Part shown: piece by piece, positions 18,271 to 27,632 of the stretch
Position numbering within the stretch: the first letter of the stretch is position 1
How the letters are laid out: each line of letters opens with the position of its first letter
Assembly: GCF_002953135.1 (NCBI RefSeq)
Contig: NZ_CP026372.1
Span: 1,612,001-1,676,000 of the forward strand
Direction of reading: 5' to 3'
Length of the DNA stretch: 64,000 nt
Origin: Sphingobium sp. SCG-1
GTDB taxonomy: Bacteria; Pseudomonadota; Alphaproteobacteria; Sphingomonadales; Sphingomonadaceae
The notes under the pieces: generated by a model
Seen by the model: the letters and a program-made list of their open reading frames with translations, nothing else
What the model was told of the DNA's origin: nothing
Database searches by the model: none
Program-made: the position numbers and the translations under genes

Positions 18271-19616
18271 CAGGGATTTGGCAGCGCCTGCTGCCCAAGA
18301 GCCTCGTCGGGCAGATCATCCTGATCGTGGCGCTGGCCTTGTTTGTGGCGCAAGCCATCAACTTCACCCTCCTGTTACGGGAGCGCAACCGGATGCTGCT
18401 CACGACCGCAACCGCGCCAGCCGTCGCGCGGATCGTCGATGGGCTTGATCGAAGTGAAAGCGATCGCCCGAGAGGCGCCCCCAATCGTGTGGGGTTTTCC
18501 AACTCCCGGCCCTTCCTGGGGGGCGTTCGCCGCGCCGACGCGGAGAAACGCGCGCTCGATATGCTCCAGGATGTAGGGATAAGGCCGATCAACATCATGG
18601 CTTTCGAGGATGTAGACGAACCTCGCTTTAGCCGCCGATCAAAAGTGCGGGACCGGTTTGACCCCCTCGGGGCGCGTAAGGTGCACCGGTTGACGCTTAC
18701 GATAGAATATCGGCCCGGATTATGGGTAACGGCGCAAAGCCGCATGGGCAAGGGCTTGCTGCGCCTTAATGGCTGGCTCGTCGGGCAAACCTTGATCCTC
18801 TACGTCATCGTGCTCCTCCCGCTTCTGTGGGTGGGGCGCAGGCTCGCGCGCCCACTAAAAGAACTGACAGAGGCGGCGCGGCAGTTCGCCACGACCGGCG
18901 CGGCCGATCCCGTGCAGGAGCGTGGTCCGGGCGACGTGCGCGACATGACGATGGCCTTCAACGCCATGCGCGCGCGGTTGTTGAGTATGCTCGATGAGAA
19001 GGATCGGATGCTCGGCGCAATCGGCCATGACTTGCGTACCCCGCTCGCGTCTCTTCGCGTGCGCACGGAGTCCGTGGAAGACGAAGCGGAACGCGCCCGT
19101 ATGTCGGATACTATCGAAGAGATGAGTCGAATGCTCGACGACATATTGTCGCTGGCACGGGCAGGACGGAGCATGGAGCCCTCGGTCAAGGTCGATTTGT
19201 CCGCGCTTGCTGATGCCGTGGTGGAGGACTTCATTGAGCTTGGATCGCTTGTCGAAATGGCGGACAGCGATCGTGCAGTTGCGCCCGTGCGGCCGCAACT
19301 GATCCGCCGAGCGCTTCGCAATCTGATCGAGAACGCCGTCGTTTATGGCGATCGGGCGCGCGTGTCTGTCGTTGGCGAAGAGGCGGTGATTCGCATCAGC
19401 GTCAGCGACGAAGGCCCCGGAATTGCTGAAGACCGGATGGACGAGATGATGGAACCTTTCACACGCTTGGAAGGCTCAAGGAATCGGGAGACCGGCGGTG
19501 CCGGGCTGGGACTGGCGCTCGTTCGGGCAATCGTCGCGGAACATGGCGGATCGCTCCGCCTCGTCAATCGACCGGAAGGCGGCCTGGAAGCGAGCCTCAT
19601 CCTCCCCGTGCACTAA
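18267..19616 (+). CDS. Sensor histidine kinase
   Basis: A 449-residue kinase translationally coupled to the regulator before it. Membrane helices lie at about residues 13-37 and 170-192 with a Arg-rich periplasmic loop between; then a HAMP region, the box IGHDLRTPLASLRVR with the phosphorylated His, and the ATPase motifs NLIENAVVYG, VSDEGPGIAEDRM and GGAGLGLALVRA. The start at 18267 is set by the overlap and by the first helix. It is of the EnvZ/RstB type. Its stop is three bases from the stop of the convergent motB. Confidence 0.92.
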   Translation: MTGIWQRLLPKSLVGQIILIVALALFVAQAINFTLLLRERNRMLLTTATAPAVARIVDGLDRSESDRPRGAPNRVGFSNSRPFLGGVRRADAEKRALDMLQDVGIRPINIMAFEDVDEPRFSRRSKVRDRFDPLGARKVHRLTLTIEYRPGLWVTAQSRMGKGLLRLNGWLVGQTLILYVIVLLPLLWVGRRLARPLKELTEAARQFATTGAADPVQERGPGDVRDMTMAFNAMRARLLSMLDEKDRMLGAIGHDLRTPLASLRVRTESVEDEAERARMSDTIEEMSRMLDDILSLARAGRSMEPSVKVDLSALADAVVEDFIELGSLVEMADSDRAVAPVRPQLIRRALRNLIENAVVYGDRARVSVVGEEAVIRISVSDEGPGIAEDRMDEMMEPFTRLEGSRNRETGGAGLGLALVRAIVAEHGGSLRLVNRPEGGLEASLILPVH

Positions 19617-19619
19617 TCT

Positions 19620-20684
19620 CTAATGCTTGCCCGGCTTCTTGGCTTCTGACTTGGCATCGGCATTGAACAATACCGCCCCTGCCGGAAGCCCGGTGCCGCC
19701 CATGTCGAGCGCCTTCGCTTCCGCCTTCGACTTGCGGATCGGATCGTCGCGTTCCTTGATCGCGGCGCGTATGTCGGCATCCTGTTCGGCGTCGTCGTCG
19801 CCGCGCGGTGCGCCACCTTCCTTCGACCATGCCAGCACGATTGACATACGGCGATTGCGCGGATCGTAGATGTTGCCCGCCATATAGGGGTCGCGATCCG
19901 CCACGCCTTCGATCTTGGCAAAGCGCGTATTGGGGATGCCGGTCTCTGCCAGCGTCTTCCGTGTGGCTTCCGCCCGCGCCGATGACAGCAGCCAGTTGTT
20001 CATCGTCCGCCCTGCCGCATAGGGCAGGCCGTCGGTATGACCGCGCACGATGATGTCGTTCGGCATATCCTTCAGAACTTTGGCCACTTCGCTGATGAGC
20101 GCGCGTGCCTGCGGTAGCAGCCGATCCGTTGCCATCGTGAACATCGCGAAATCGGCTTCATCGATCAGGTCGATGCGCAGCCCTTCGCGGGTTTCGGTGA
20201 AACGGATATTCTTCTTCAACTTCATCATCGCCTTATTGGCGGCGATGCGTTGCTCGATTTGCTGCTTGATCTTCTCGAACTTCTGGCGATCCGCAGCCTT
20301 CTTCATCCGGCCGCCCTCGTCCTTCGTGCCTGAAGCATCGCGCGGGATCGTGATGGCCATGTTGCCCTGGCCGCCGGTCGTCGGGTAATTTTCCTTGCCC
20401 GTGATGCTATCGCCGCCAAGCAAGCCGGTCGCGCCTGCGCTCCCCGATTTCAGGACGACCATCGTTGGCGTAAAATAGTCGGCGAGCGCCTTGCGCTGCT
20501 TCTCGGTGGTCGCGCCGAGCAGCCACATCAGCAGGAAGAACGCCATCATCGCGGTCACGAAATCGGCATAGGCCACTTTCCAGGCGCCGCCATGATGCCC
20601 GCCATGTCCTTCGACGATGATCTTCTTGACGATGATGGGCCGCGGTTCAGGCTCGTTGCCGCCGCGCTTCTTGTCCGCCGCCAT
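19620..20684 (-). CDS. motB: Flagellar motor stator protein MotB
   Basis: Stator subunit that anchors the proton channel to peptidoglycan. The 354 residues have a short cytoplasmic N-terminus, one membrane helix with the essential proton-binding Asp41 (YADFVTAMMAFFLLMWLLG), a periplasmic linker and a C-terminal OmpA-like domain with IIVRGHTDGLPYA and NNWLLSSARAEATRKTL. The C-terminal tail is charged and longer than in E. coli. It follows motA by three bases in one operon. Confidence 0.96.
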   Translation of the reverse strand: MAADKKRGGNEPEPRPIIVKKIIVEGHGGHHGGAWKVAYADFVTAMMAFFLLMWLLGATTEKQRKALADYFTPTMVVLKSGSAGATGLLGGDSITGKENYPTTGGQGNMAITIPRDASGTKDEGGRMKKAADRQKFEKIKQQIEQRIAANKAMMKLKKNIRFTETREGLRIDLIDEADFAMFTMATDRLLPQARALISEVAKVLKDMPNDIIVRGHTDGLPYAAGRTMNNWLLSSARAEATRKTLAETGIPNTRFAKIEGVADRDPYMAGNIYDPRNRRMSIVLAWSKEGGAPRGDDDAEQDADIRAAIKERDDPIRKSKAEAKALDMGGTGLPAGAVLFNADAKSEAKKPGKH

Positions 20685-20687
20685 GGC

Positions 20688-21551
20688 TTATTTGCCCCGC
20701 ATGCCGTCGAACACTTCGGCGAAGGCAGGCTGATTGGCATGGGTAAGGCTGGACCGCGCGGCTTCGATCACCAGCGGCTGGGGGTGGCCGTGGAGCGAGG
20801 CGATGATGATCTGCTTCACGACATGATAGATCGCGCCATCCGATTCGATCACCGATTTGCAGCGCGTCGCGAACGGGCCGACCAGACCATAAGCCAGCAA
20901 AATACCAAGGAAGGTGCCGACCAGCGCCGAGCCGATCATTGCGCCGAGAATCTCCGGTGGCTTGTCGATGGAACCCATCGTCTTCACCACGCCTAGAACG
21001 GCCGCGACGATGCCGAGCGCAGGCAGCGCGTCGGCCAGACCCTGAAGGTTCTCCGCCGGTTTTATGGCTTCGTGGTGGTGCGTTTTCAGCGTGTTATCCA
21101 TCACCTCTTCGACCGCGTGCGGATCGAGCGTGCCGGAGGACACCACTACCAGGCGCAAGGTATCGCTGATGAGATGGACGAGCGTCTTGTCTTTAAGGAG
21201 CTTGGGATATTCGCTGAACACTGCCGACGATGCGGGGTCTTCGATATGCGGTTCGAGCGCCACCGGGCCTTCGACGCGCAGCATCTTCATCAGCTTGCTG
21301 ACGAGGAAGATGCAGTCGAGGAAATCCTGCTTCTTGTAAGTTGCGCCCTTGAAGACCTTGCCGAAGCCGCCGCCCAAAGCCTTCAGGTCAGCGCCGCTGT
21401 TGCCGATGATGAGCGAACCCACCGCAGCGCCGCCGATGATGAGCATTTCGTGGGGAAGGGCGTGAAGGACAGGCCCGAGGTCGCCGCCGGTAAACGCGAA
21501 ACCGCCGAATACCATCAGGATTAGGACGACGATGCCAATGACTGCGAACAT
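20688..21551 (-). CDS. motA: Flagellar motor stator protein MotA
   Basis: Stator subunit forming the proton path around MotB and contacting FliG. The 287 residues show four hydrophobic segments, a large cytoplasmic loop (about 55-160) and the channel region ADALPALGIVAAVLGVVKTMG with the conserved prolines, as in the E. coli-type MotA. The pair lies next to the flgBCDEFGHIJKL operon in the same direction, but 150 bases from flgL. No sigma-28 or sigma-54 promoter with correct spacing was found in front of it. Confidence 0.96.
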   Translation of the reverse strand: MFAVIGIVVLILMVFGGFAFTGGDLGPVLHALPHEMLIIGGAAVGSLIIGNSGADLKALGGGFGKVFKGATYKKQDFLDCIFLVSKLMKMLRVEGPVALEPHIEDPASSAVFSEYPKLLKDKTLVHLISDTLRLVVVSSGTLDPHAVEEVMDNTLKTHHHEAIKPAENLQGLADALPALGIVAAVLGVVKTMGSIDKPPEILGAMIGSALVGTFLGILLAYGLVGPFATRCKSVIESDGAIYHVVKQIIIASLHGHPQPLVIEAARSSLTHANQPAFAEVFDGMRGK

Positions 21552-21700
21552 GCTGTTCCCCGCGTGAAACTCTGATGCAGCGGTTGCCCGTTGCGATACC
21601 GGTTCCTTGTACGGGTGATTTGGTTACCGGGGAGTTTAGGATGTTGTGATTAGTTCAGATAAATCGCTGCCCCGGTGCGTTTTTTGGGAAAGTCGCTGCC

Positions 21701-22546
21701 TTATCGGATGAGATCGAACAGAGTCTGTTGATTGATCTTGGCAAATACTGCCTGGGCGGCCTCCAGAGTCGTGAGCTTCGACTGGACGCTGGCGAGAGTC
21801 GAGGCGACATCGGTATCCTCAAGAGCCGACCGGCGATCGATCAGCGTCAGGTCGACATCGATCAGCCGGTCCTTCGCCGTTTCAAGCCGATCGCCACGAA
21901 TGCCTTGTTCGGCCTGCTGATTGATGATGTGGTCGAGGCCATTATTCACGCCGCTAAGCGCCGCCGTACGATCCGCCGCCGTTCCCGTCGTCACGGATGC
22001 AAGTGCGTCCCCAAGAATATCATCGAGAGACTTGGTCGTGTTCCCGACCGTGATGCCGCTGGACACTTGGGCAAGAGTACCCACGACCTGAAGGTTGATC
22101 CCGCGCGAAACCGGAACCGCCGTGCTCACGCCATTGTCAAAGACAGGCGTGCCCTGAAAATCTTTCTCCGAGAGCAGTTCCGCCGCCACCGTCCTGATAT
22201 TTCGTAGCTCGGCCGCGATGGCGTTAAGGTCGGACGCGCTGGTGGTGGCTGTCGTAGCCTTCACCATAAGTTCCTGCGCGCGTTTGAATACGTTGTTGAG
22301 TTCGGTGAGGTTCGACGAAGCCTTGGCATCGCGCGACTGTGCATAGTTCACATTGCTGGTCCACGCCGCCTGCTGCGACTGCTGTCGGGCGAGATCGGAT
22401 ACCTGCACCCACGCCAGCGGATCTTGCGATGCCTTCGTGATGCGCTTGCCGCTCGATACTGCGGCCTGATCGGCGGCAATGCTCTGCGACAGAGCCTTTT
22501 GCCGACGGATTTCGTCGGCCAGCGTCTGGGCGGTGATGGCTACCAT
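21701..22546 (-). CDS. flgL: Flagellar hook-filament junction protein FlgL
   Basis: Hook-associated protein 3, the adaptor between FlgK and the filament. The 281-residue protein has flagellin-like N- and C-terminal coiled-coil arms: an N-terminal SQSIAADQAAVSSGKRITKASQDP-type segment (seen near residues 19-42) and a C-terminus ending FAKINQQTLFDLIR. It is the last gene of the leftward flg operon, 16 bases after flgK. Secretion by the flagellar export apparatus is expected; the FlgN-like protein at 32272 would be its chaperone. Confidence 0.92.
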   Translation of the reverse strand: MVAITAQTLADEIRRQKALSQSIAADQAAVSSGKRITKASQDPLAWVQVSDLARQQSQQAAWTSNVNYAQSRDAKASSNLTELNNVFKRAQELMVKATTATTSASDLNAIAAELRNIRTVAAELLSEKDFQGTPVFDNGVSTAVPVSRGINLQVVGTLAQVSSGITVGNTTKSLDDILGDALASVTTGTAADRTAALSGVNNGLDHIINQQAEQGIRGDRLETAKDRLIDVDLTLIDRRSALEDTDVASTLASVQSKLTTLEAAQAVFAKINQQTLFDLIR

Positions 22547-22562
22547 GGCGCGTTCGTCCTCG

Positions 22563-23894
22563 TCACATTATCTGGAGAATGGCGTCGACGGTCTCCCGCG
22601 CGACTTGAATGATCTTGGCGCAGCCCGAATAGGCCTGCTGCACGCGGAGCAAGTCCGCCGCCTCGGAATCGAGATCGACGCCACTGACATTCTCGCGCGC
22701 GGCGCGGGCCTGATCGTCGCGGTTCTGCGTCGCTGTATTTTCGGCGGTGAGGCCATTCAGTAAGTTGCCGTGGGCGGCGATGATGCTGGTCCAGCCCTGC
22801 TCGATACTGCCGGTGCCACGCACGGACGATATGTTGAGCAGATTGCCGTTGAGGCGACCATCCGAGGATTTGGCCGCCAGATCCTTGCCGTCGCTGATGA
22901 CCAGAGCGAGGCTGGCGGCGTCCGTGCCGGAGAAGAGCGCCCCACCTGCAACGCCTGCGTCAGTCCTGCCTTGAGCATGCCATGCGTTCAAGTCGGTCAC
23001 GAACTGGCCCGCAAGGCTGTTCAGCGTCGTCAAACGATCCCTGGCGACGGTGGCGCTCTGAAACAGGCCCCCGATCGAGCCGGTGCCCGGCGCAGTGACT
23101 GCGGTGCCCGCCAGACTGAGCGCCAATGTCTTGTCCGCGTTCTGACTGACGGAAAAAGCGGTCGGTACGGCGCCGGACAGGACCGTCGCGCCGCCATAGC
23201 TGAGTTCCACCGTGCCGCCCGCGCCGAACGCGACCGTCATGTCCATCCGTTTGGTGATTTCGGTCAGCGCGGCGTCCCGGCTGTCAAGCAACTGCGCCTG
23301 GTTGGCAGAACCATCCTGCGCGCGCAGGAGGTTGGTGTTGATGCGAGCCAGTTCAGCGACGGCATTGTTGACCGACAGAACGTCATTCTTGGCGTCGGTG
23401 GCAATGCCCGCCTGTGCATCGGTGATGCCGTCCGCCGTTTGATGAAAGGCATCCACGACGCGCTGCATTCCGTAGATGAGGGTCGTGCGCAGCGATGGAT
23501 CGGCCGGATTGGCCGCAAGTTTTTCGACGCCGCTGAACATATCGGACAGCAAATGGCCCACGCCGGTGTCCGTGTCGTCCAGCGCCGTCTCTATGTCGCT
23601 CATCCAGCGCATGCGCGATGTCGTGCTGCCCAGCGCCGTGCCGGTGAGACGCGCCGTGGCGTCGAGATAGGGATCATTTGCGCGATTGACGCGCGCAATG
23701 TCGACGCCGCCGAAGCTCGTCTGCGGCGCGTACAACAGCATCGTCGATGCGGAGGCGAGGGATTCGCGCGTGCTCACCGACCGCCGATTGAAGTTCTGGG
23801 TATTGGCGTTTGCGATGTTCTCGGAAATTGCGCCGAGCGCCGCCCGATACGCCTTCGTGCCCGAAGCGCCGATGATGAAAAGATCGCCGCTCAT
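22563..23894 (-). CDS. flgK: Flagellar hook-associated protein FlgK
   Basis: Hook-associated protein 1, 443 residues, somewhat short for the family. The N-terminus carries the rod/hook-type motif AISENIANANTQNFNRRSV, and the C-terminus ends with VSGVDLDSEAADLLRVQQAY and AILQIM, typical of FlgK. The central region is Ala/Thr-rich and variable. Its ATG overlaps the stop of the upstream rod-binding gene (ATGA). Confidence 0.95.
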   Translation of the reverse strand: MSGDLFIIGASGTKAYRAALGAISENIANANTQNFNRRSVSTRESLASASTMLLYAPQTSFGGVDIARVNRANDPYLDATARLTGTALGSTTSRMRWMSDIETALDDTDTGVGHLLSDMFSGVEKLAANPADPSLRTTLIYGMQRVVDAFHQTADGITDAQAGIATDAKNDVLSVNNAVAELARINTNLLRAQDGSANQAQLLDSRDAALTEITKRMDMTVAFGAGGTVELSYGGATVLSGAVPTAFSVSQNADKTLALSLAGTAVTAPGTGSIGGLFQSATVARDRLTTLNSLAGQFVTDLNAWHAQGRTDAGVAGGALFSGTDAASLALVISDGKDLAAKSSDGRLNGNLLNISSVRGTGSIEQGWTSIIAAHGNLLNGLTAENTATQNRDDQARAARENVSGVDLDSEAADLLRVQQAYSGCAKIIQVARETVDAILQIM

Positions 23895-24223
23895 GCCGCA
23901 GGCTCGCCAGGCGTTGTCTGCGCGGCGGGTGCGATGTTCAGTTTCGCGCCCAGTTGCTTCATCAACAGATCCGCGATGCCGAACTTGCCCGTCTCCGCCA
24001 TATTGTCGGCAGTTCTGGAATCGGACATTTCAAGGAACTGATCGGAACCGCCGTTGTCCGTCAGACCTTCGCCGAGGCTGGACGAGCGCATCGTCGAAAT
24101 CATCTGGCGCAGAAAAATAGCCTCGAAAGCCTTGGCGGTCTTTTCAAGTTCCGCTTTTGCCTGCGCGTTCGGCTGCGCCGCACCCTTGGCTGTGGCAGTC
24201 GTGTTGGCAATTTGCATCGTCAT
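23891..24223 (-). CDS. flgJ: FlgJ-like rod-binding protein (no muramidase domain)
   Basis: 110 residues corresponding only to the N-terminal rod-binding half of FlgJ: AKAFEAIFLRQMISTMR and GGSDQFLEMSDSRTADNMAETGKFGIADLL. The peptidoglycan hydrolase half of enterobacterial FlgJ is absent. In such species a separate transglycosylase does the wall cutting, and one is encoded at 32673. The protein acts in rod assembly in the periplasm. It overlaps flgI and flgK by four bases on each side. Confidence 0.9.
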   Translation of the reverse strand: MTMQIANTTATAKGAAQPNAQAKAELEKTAKAFEAIFLRQMISTMRSSSLGEGLTDNGGSDQFLEMSDSRTADNMAETGKFGIADLLMKQLGAKLNIAPAAQTTPGEPAA

Positions 24224-25350
24224 AGGACCACCAGCTCCGCTTTCATGGCGCCGGCCTGCTTTAGCGCTTCCAATATCTCGACAAGGTCGGACGGGGAGGC
24301 GCCGATCGCATTCACGGCTTTGATTATATCGGCTAAAGACGCGCCACCTTTAAAATCTATTACCGGGCGCTTCTCTTCCTCGATGCTGATGGAGCTGGAT
24401 TGCTCCGTCGCGGTCTGCCCTTGAGAGAAGGGCGCGGGCTGAACGACGGTTGGCGCTTCCTTGACGCTAACGGTCAGTTTGCCGTGTGCGACAGCGGCTG
24501 GCGCGATGCGCACCGCGCCGTTGATGACGACGGTGCCGGTGCGGGCATTGACGATGACCTTGGCCGGGGCGTCGGCGGGTTTGACTTCGATATTCTCGAT
24601 CATGCCCATCATCAGGATGCGCTCTTCGGCACCCGGCTTGGCGTCGATAACGACTGAGACCGCGTCCATTGCGCGTGCCCGGCGATCACCGAATGCGCGG
24701 TTGACGCCATCGGCGACGCGCAGGGCGGTGGTGAGATCGGCTTCGGCGAGGTTGAAGGTGAGGGTAGGGGCAGTGTCGAACCCGGTCGCGACGGCCTGTT
24801 CGATCGTCGCGCCGCCCGGAATGCGACCGGCGGAGGGAACGTTCACTGAAACCTGGCTGCCATCCGCGCCGGACACGCCAAGGCCGCCGACGGCCAGGTT
24901 GCCCTGCGCCATCGCGTAAATCTGTCCATCGGCACCGCGCAGGGGCGAGAGGATCAGGGTGCCGCCACGCAGCGACTTTGCCTTGCCCATGGCGGAGACG
25001 GTGACGTCCAGGCGCTGCCCGGGTTTGGCGAAGGCGGGGAGGTCCGCCGTGATGAGGACCGCGGCCGCGTTCTTGAGCGCGGGGTTCACACCCTGCGGCA
25101 AGTTGATGCCGAAGCGCGAGGCAATGCCCTTCACGCCTTCGGTCGAATAATTCAGGCTGTCGTCGCCTGTGCCTGCAAGGCCCACGACGATGCCATAGCC
25201 AGTCAACTGGTTAGGCCGGACGCCCTGAAACGTGCCAAGATCCTTGATCCGCTCGGCATGTGCCTGCGGCAGGAACGCCACGATCGCCAGAAAGCAGAGC
25301 GTGAAGCTGACGCATCGAAGCGAGATCGAGAGGGTGCGGAGGCAGGTCAT
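24220..25350 (-). CDS. flgI: Flagellar P-ring protein FlgI
   Basis: Forms the P ring in the peptidoglycan layer. About 376 residues with a signal peptide ending LPQAHA, followed by the family start ERIKDLGTFQGVRPNQLTGY and GIVVGLAGTGD, and a C-terminus with SPSDLVEILEALKQAGAM. The start at 25350 (MTCLRTLSISLR) is chosen so the signal peptide is of normal length; an open frame runs 19 residues further. It follows flgH by 17 bases. Confidence 0.95.
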   Translation of the reverse strand: MTCLRTLSISLRCVSFTLCFLAIVAFLPQAHAERIKDLGTFQGVRPNQLTGYGIVVGLAGTGDDSLNYSTEGVKGIASRFGINLPQGVNPALKNAAAVLITADLPAFAKPGQRLDVTVSAMGKAKSLRGGTLILSPLRGADGQIYAMAQGNLAVGGLGVSGADGSQVSVNVPSAGRIPGGATIEQAVATGFDTAPTLTFNLAEADLTTALRVADGVNRAFGDRRARAMDAVSVVIDAKPGAEERILMMGMIENIEVKPADAPAKVIVNARTGTVVINGAVRIAPAAVAHGKLTVSVKEAPTVVQPAPFSQGQTATEQSSSISIEEEKRPVIDFKGGASLADIIKAVNAIGASPSDLVEILEALKQAGAMKAELVVL

Positions 25351-25367
25351 AACGTGTGAAATCCCGC

Positions 25368-26051
25368 TTAAAATGGGCTGATGCGCGTGAAGAAGCGCTG
25401 GAGCCAACCCTGGCCGCTGGCGCGGGCGATTTCACCCTTGCCGGTGTAGATGATCTTGGCATCGGCTACGCGCGTTGAGAGGACGCGATTGTCGGAGCTG
25501 ATGTCAGCCTGCCGCACGAGGCCGGAGATTTGCATGAACTCATCGCCGCGATTGAGCGTCAGGGCCTTTTCGCCACGGACCAGCAACGTGCCGTTGGGGT
25601 AGACCTTGGCGATGGTCACGGTCAGTTCGCCCGAAAGGGCGTTGGATTGCGCTGCCGTGCCTGATCCTTTGAACGCATTGTTGCCGCCCGACCCGATGTC
25701 AGTCGGTTTGAACAGGTTCAGCGGACCGGTGGCTGGCGGCGTCAGGCTGATCGAGCCATCGCGACTGGTGTCGGCGCTGTTGCTCTTCGTTGCCTGGGTT
25801 CGTTCCACTAGTGCAATGGTTATGATGTCCCCCACCATTGCCGCACGCGCGCCGCTGGTGAGCGGCGAATAGCCCGATGCGATCTGGAAGATCGAACCAT
25901 TGGGCGCAGCGGGCACGGGCAAGGGTTCGGAGAAAGTGGGAGCGTACTCCACCTTTTCCTTCTTTCTCGCCAAGGCTGGCTGCGCAACCAGCGCGGCCGA
26001 CAGGACAACAATGAAAGCGGTTTTATGCATCATGTTCGCTATCAACTTCAC
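25368..26051 (-). CDS. flgH: Flagellar L-ring protein FlgH, no lipobox
   Basis: Forms the outer-membrane L ring. The 227-residue sequence has family motifs (GSIFQIASGYSPLTSGARAAMVGDIITIAL in part, VRGEKALTLNRGDEFMQISGLVR in part, and a C-terminal GWLQRFFTRISPF). Unlike most FlgH it has no cysteine anywhere, so it cannot be lipidated; a Sec signal ending AQPALA is seen instead. A GTG at 26051 overlaps the flgG stop (GTGA); the ATG at 26033 is an equally possible start. Confidence 0.92.
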   Translation of the reverse strand: MKLIANMMHKTAFIVVLSAALVAQPALARKKEKVEYAPTFSEPLPVPAAPNGSIFQIASGYSPLTSGARAAMVGDIITIALVERTQATKSNSADTSRDGSISLTPPATGPLNLFKPTDIGSGGNNAFKGSGTAAQSNALSGELTVTIAKVYPNGTLLVRGEKALTLNRGDEFMQISGLVRQADISSDNRVLSTRVADAKIIYTGKGEIARASGQGWLQRFFTRISPF

Positions 26052-26836
26052 AGTTGCTGGTTCACATATTGCAGCATTTCATCAGTCGCCTTTATCATCT
26101 TGGAATTGACCTCATAGGCGCGCTGCGTTTCGATCATGTCGACCAGTTCCTCGACCACATTGACGTTGGAGCCTTCGAGCATACCCGACCGGACCGAGCC
26201 TCGGCCTTCCAGACCCGGCGCGCCGACCTGCGGCGTTCCCGAAGCGGCGGTTTCGGTGAGGAGGTTGGCGCCGATCGACTGCAGGCCCGCCGGATTGGCG
26301 AAGCTTGCCGTCTCGATCCTCCCGAGCTCAGTTGCGGCGGCTTCACCCTGAAGCGTCGCGGACACTGTGCCGTCATTACCAATGCTAACTGCCGTCGCGC
26401 CTTGCGGAACCTGGATCTGCGGGATTAGCGGAAGTCCTTCCGCGCTGACCACAGTGCCTTCCGCCGTCAGGCTGAAGTTGCCAGCACGGCTGTAGGCGAT
26501 GGTGCCATCGGGCTTCTGTAGTTGAAAATAGCCTGCACCCTCAATCGCCATGTCCAGCGTGTTGCCGGTGGTGTTGAGCGTACCCTGCGTGTCGATCTTG
26601 CTCGTACCCGTCAGCGCCACGCCCGATCCGAGCGACAGGCCGGTGGCATATTTGTTCTCGCTGTCCGAAGCGGAACCGGCGGCGATCATCTGCTGATAGG
26701 CCAGCGTTTCGAAATCGGCGCGGTCGCGCTTGAAACCCGTGGTGTTCACGTTCGCAAGGTTATTCGCGATCACGCGCATCTTGGTGTTCTGCGCGTCGAG
26801 GCCGGTGCGGGCGACGTGGAGGGCGGCGTTGCTCAT
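26048..26836 (-). CDS. flgG: Flagellar distal rod protein FlgG
   Basis: 262 residues, the normal length for FlgG. It has the N-terminal rod motif MRVIANNLANVNTTGFKR, the central LDMAIEGAGYFQLQKPDG and GAPGLEGRGSVRSGMLEGSNVNVVEELVDMIETQRAYEVNSK-type C-terminal region (about residues 205-250). It polymerises in the periplasm to form the distal rod. It is the sixth gene of the leftward operon, 23 bases after flgF. Confidence 0.97.
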   Translation of the reverse strand: MSNAALHVARTGLDAQNTKMRVIANNLANVNTTGFKRDRADFETLAYQQMIAAGSASDSENKYATGLSLGSGVALTGTSKIDTQGTLNTTGNTLDMAIEGAGYFQLQKPDGTIAYSRAGNFSLTAEGTVVSAEGLPLIPQIQVPQGATAVSIGNDGTVSATLQGEAAATELGRIETASFANPAGLQSIGANLLTETAASGTPQVGAPGLEGRGSVRSGMLEGSNVNVVEELVDMIETQRAYEVNSKMIKATDEMLQYVNQQL

Positions 26837-26859
26837 CGTTCAGTCCTTCCTAAGATCTA

Positions 26860-27606
26860 TCAGCTGTCGAGGCGCATCAGCGATGCGCCGCCGTCGTCGA
26901 TATCCTTGGCCGTGTTGATCATCTTGATCTGGGTTTCCCAGGCGCGGCTGGCTTCGATCATCTGCACCAGCGCCGATGTCGCATTGACGTTCGAACCTTC
27001 GACCGATCCGGAGGTGACGGTCGCCAGCGGGTCTTGCGGCAGCGCACCGCCGCCATTCACTTCGCGGAACAGGCCGTCGAGGCCCTTCTTGATGCTCGAT
27101 CCCTGCGCGGAGGCGAGCTTCAGGGCATCGACGCGTTGCGGCTGGCTGGCTTCGCCGCCCTGCGGCACGATCCAGATGCTGCCGTCCTTCGCGATCGAAA
27201 TGCTTTCGGCCGGAGGCAGCGTGATCGGGCCGCCCTCGCCCAGCACGGGATCGCCATTACCAGTGGTCAGCAGGCCGCTGTCGTTCAGCTTCAAATCGCC
27301 GCGCCGGGTGTAGGCTTCGCTACCGTCCGATGCCTGTACCGCGAGCAGGGCGTCGCCGTTCAAGGCCACGTCCAGCGGGTTGCCAGTTTCGGTCACGGCC
27401 CCCTGGTTCATATCGGCGGCGACGACCTGCTCGGCCTGCTGCGCGCGGGTCTTGAAGGTCTGGCCGTCGATATATTGGGTCGACGCATTGGCAATCTCGG
27501 CCCGGAAGCCGACAGTGTTGGCATTCGCCAGATTGTTGGCGATGGCCGTCTGCCGCGCCATAGCGCCGCGCATTGCCGTAAGCGAAGTGTGAACCAGGCG
27601 ATCCAT
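26860..27606 (-). CDS. flgF: Flagellar proximal rod protein FlgF
   Basis: 248 residues, a rod protein of the FlgE/F/G group. The N-terminal motif is TAIANNLANANTVGFRAE and the C-terminus contains TSGSVEGSNVNATSALVQMI followed by a helical SRAWETQIKMI. Its length and position directly before flgG support FlgF rather than a second FlgG. It is 26 bases after flgE. Confidence 0.94.
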   Translation of the reverse strand: MDRLVHTSLTAMRGAMARQTAIANNLANANTVGFRAEIANASTQYIDGQTFKTRAQQAEQVVAADMNQGAVTETGNPLDVALNGDALLAVQASDGSEAYTRRGDLKLNDSGLLTTGNGDPVLGEGGPITLPPAESISIAKDGSIWIVPQGGEASQPQRVDALKLASAQGSSIKKGLDGLFREVNGGGALPQDPLATVTSGSVEGSNVNATSALVQMIEASRAWETQIKMINTAKDIDDGGASLMRLDS

Positions 27607-27632
27607 GATCGGTCCTTAATTAACGCGTGAGA

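Noticed and set aside
21552..21700. Sigma-28 promoter before motA
   Set aside because: A TAAA is present on the minus strand, but nothing like GCCG follows at 15 bases.
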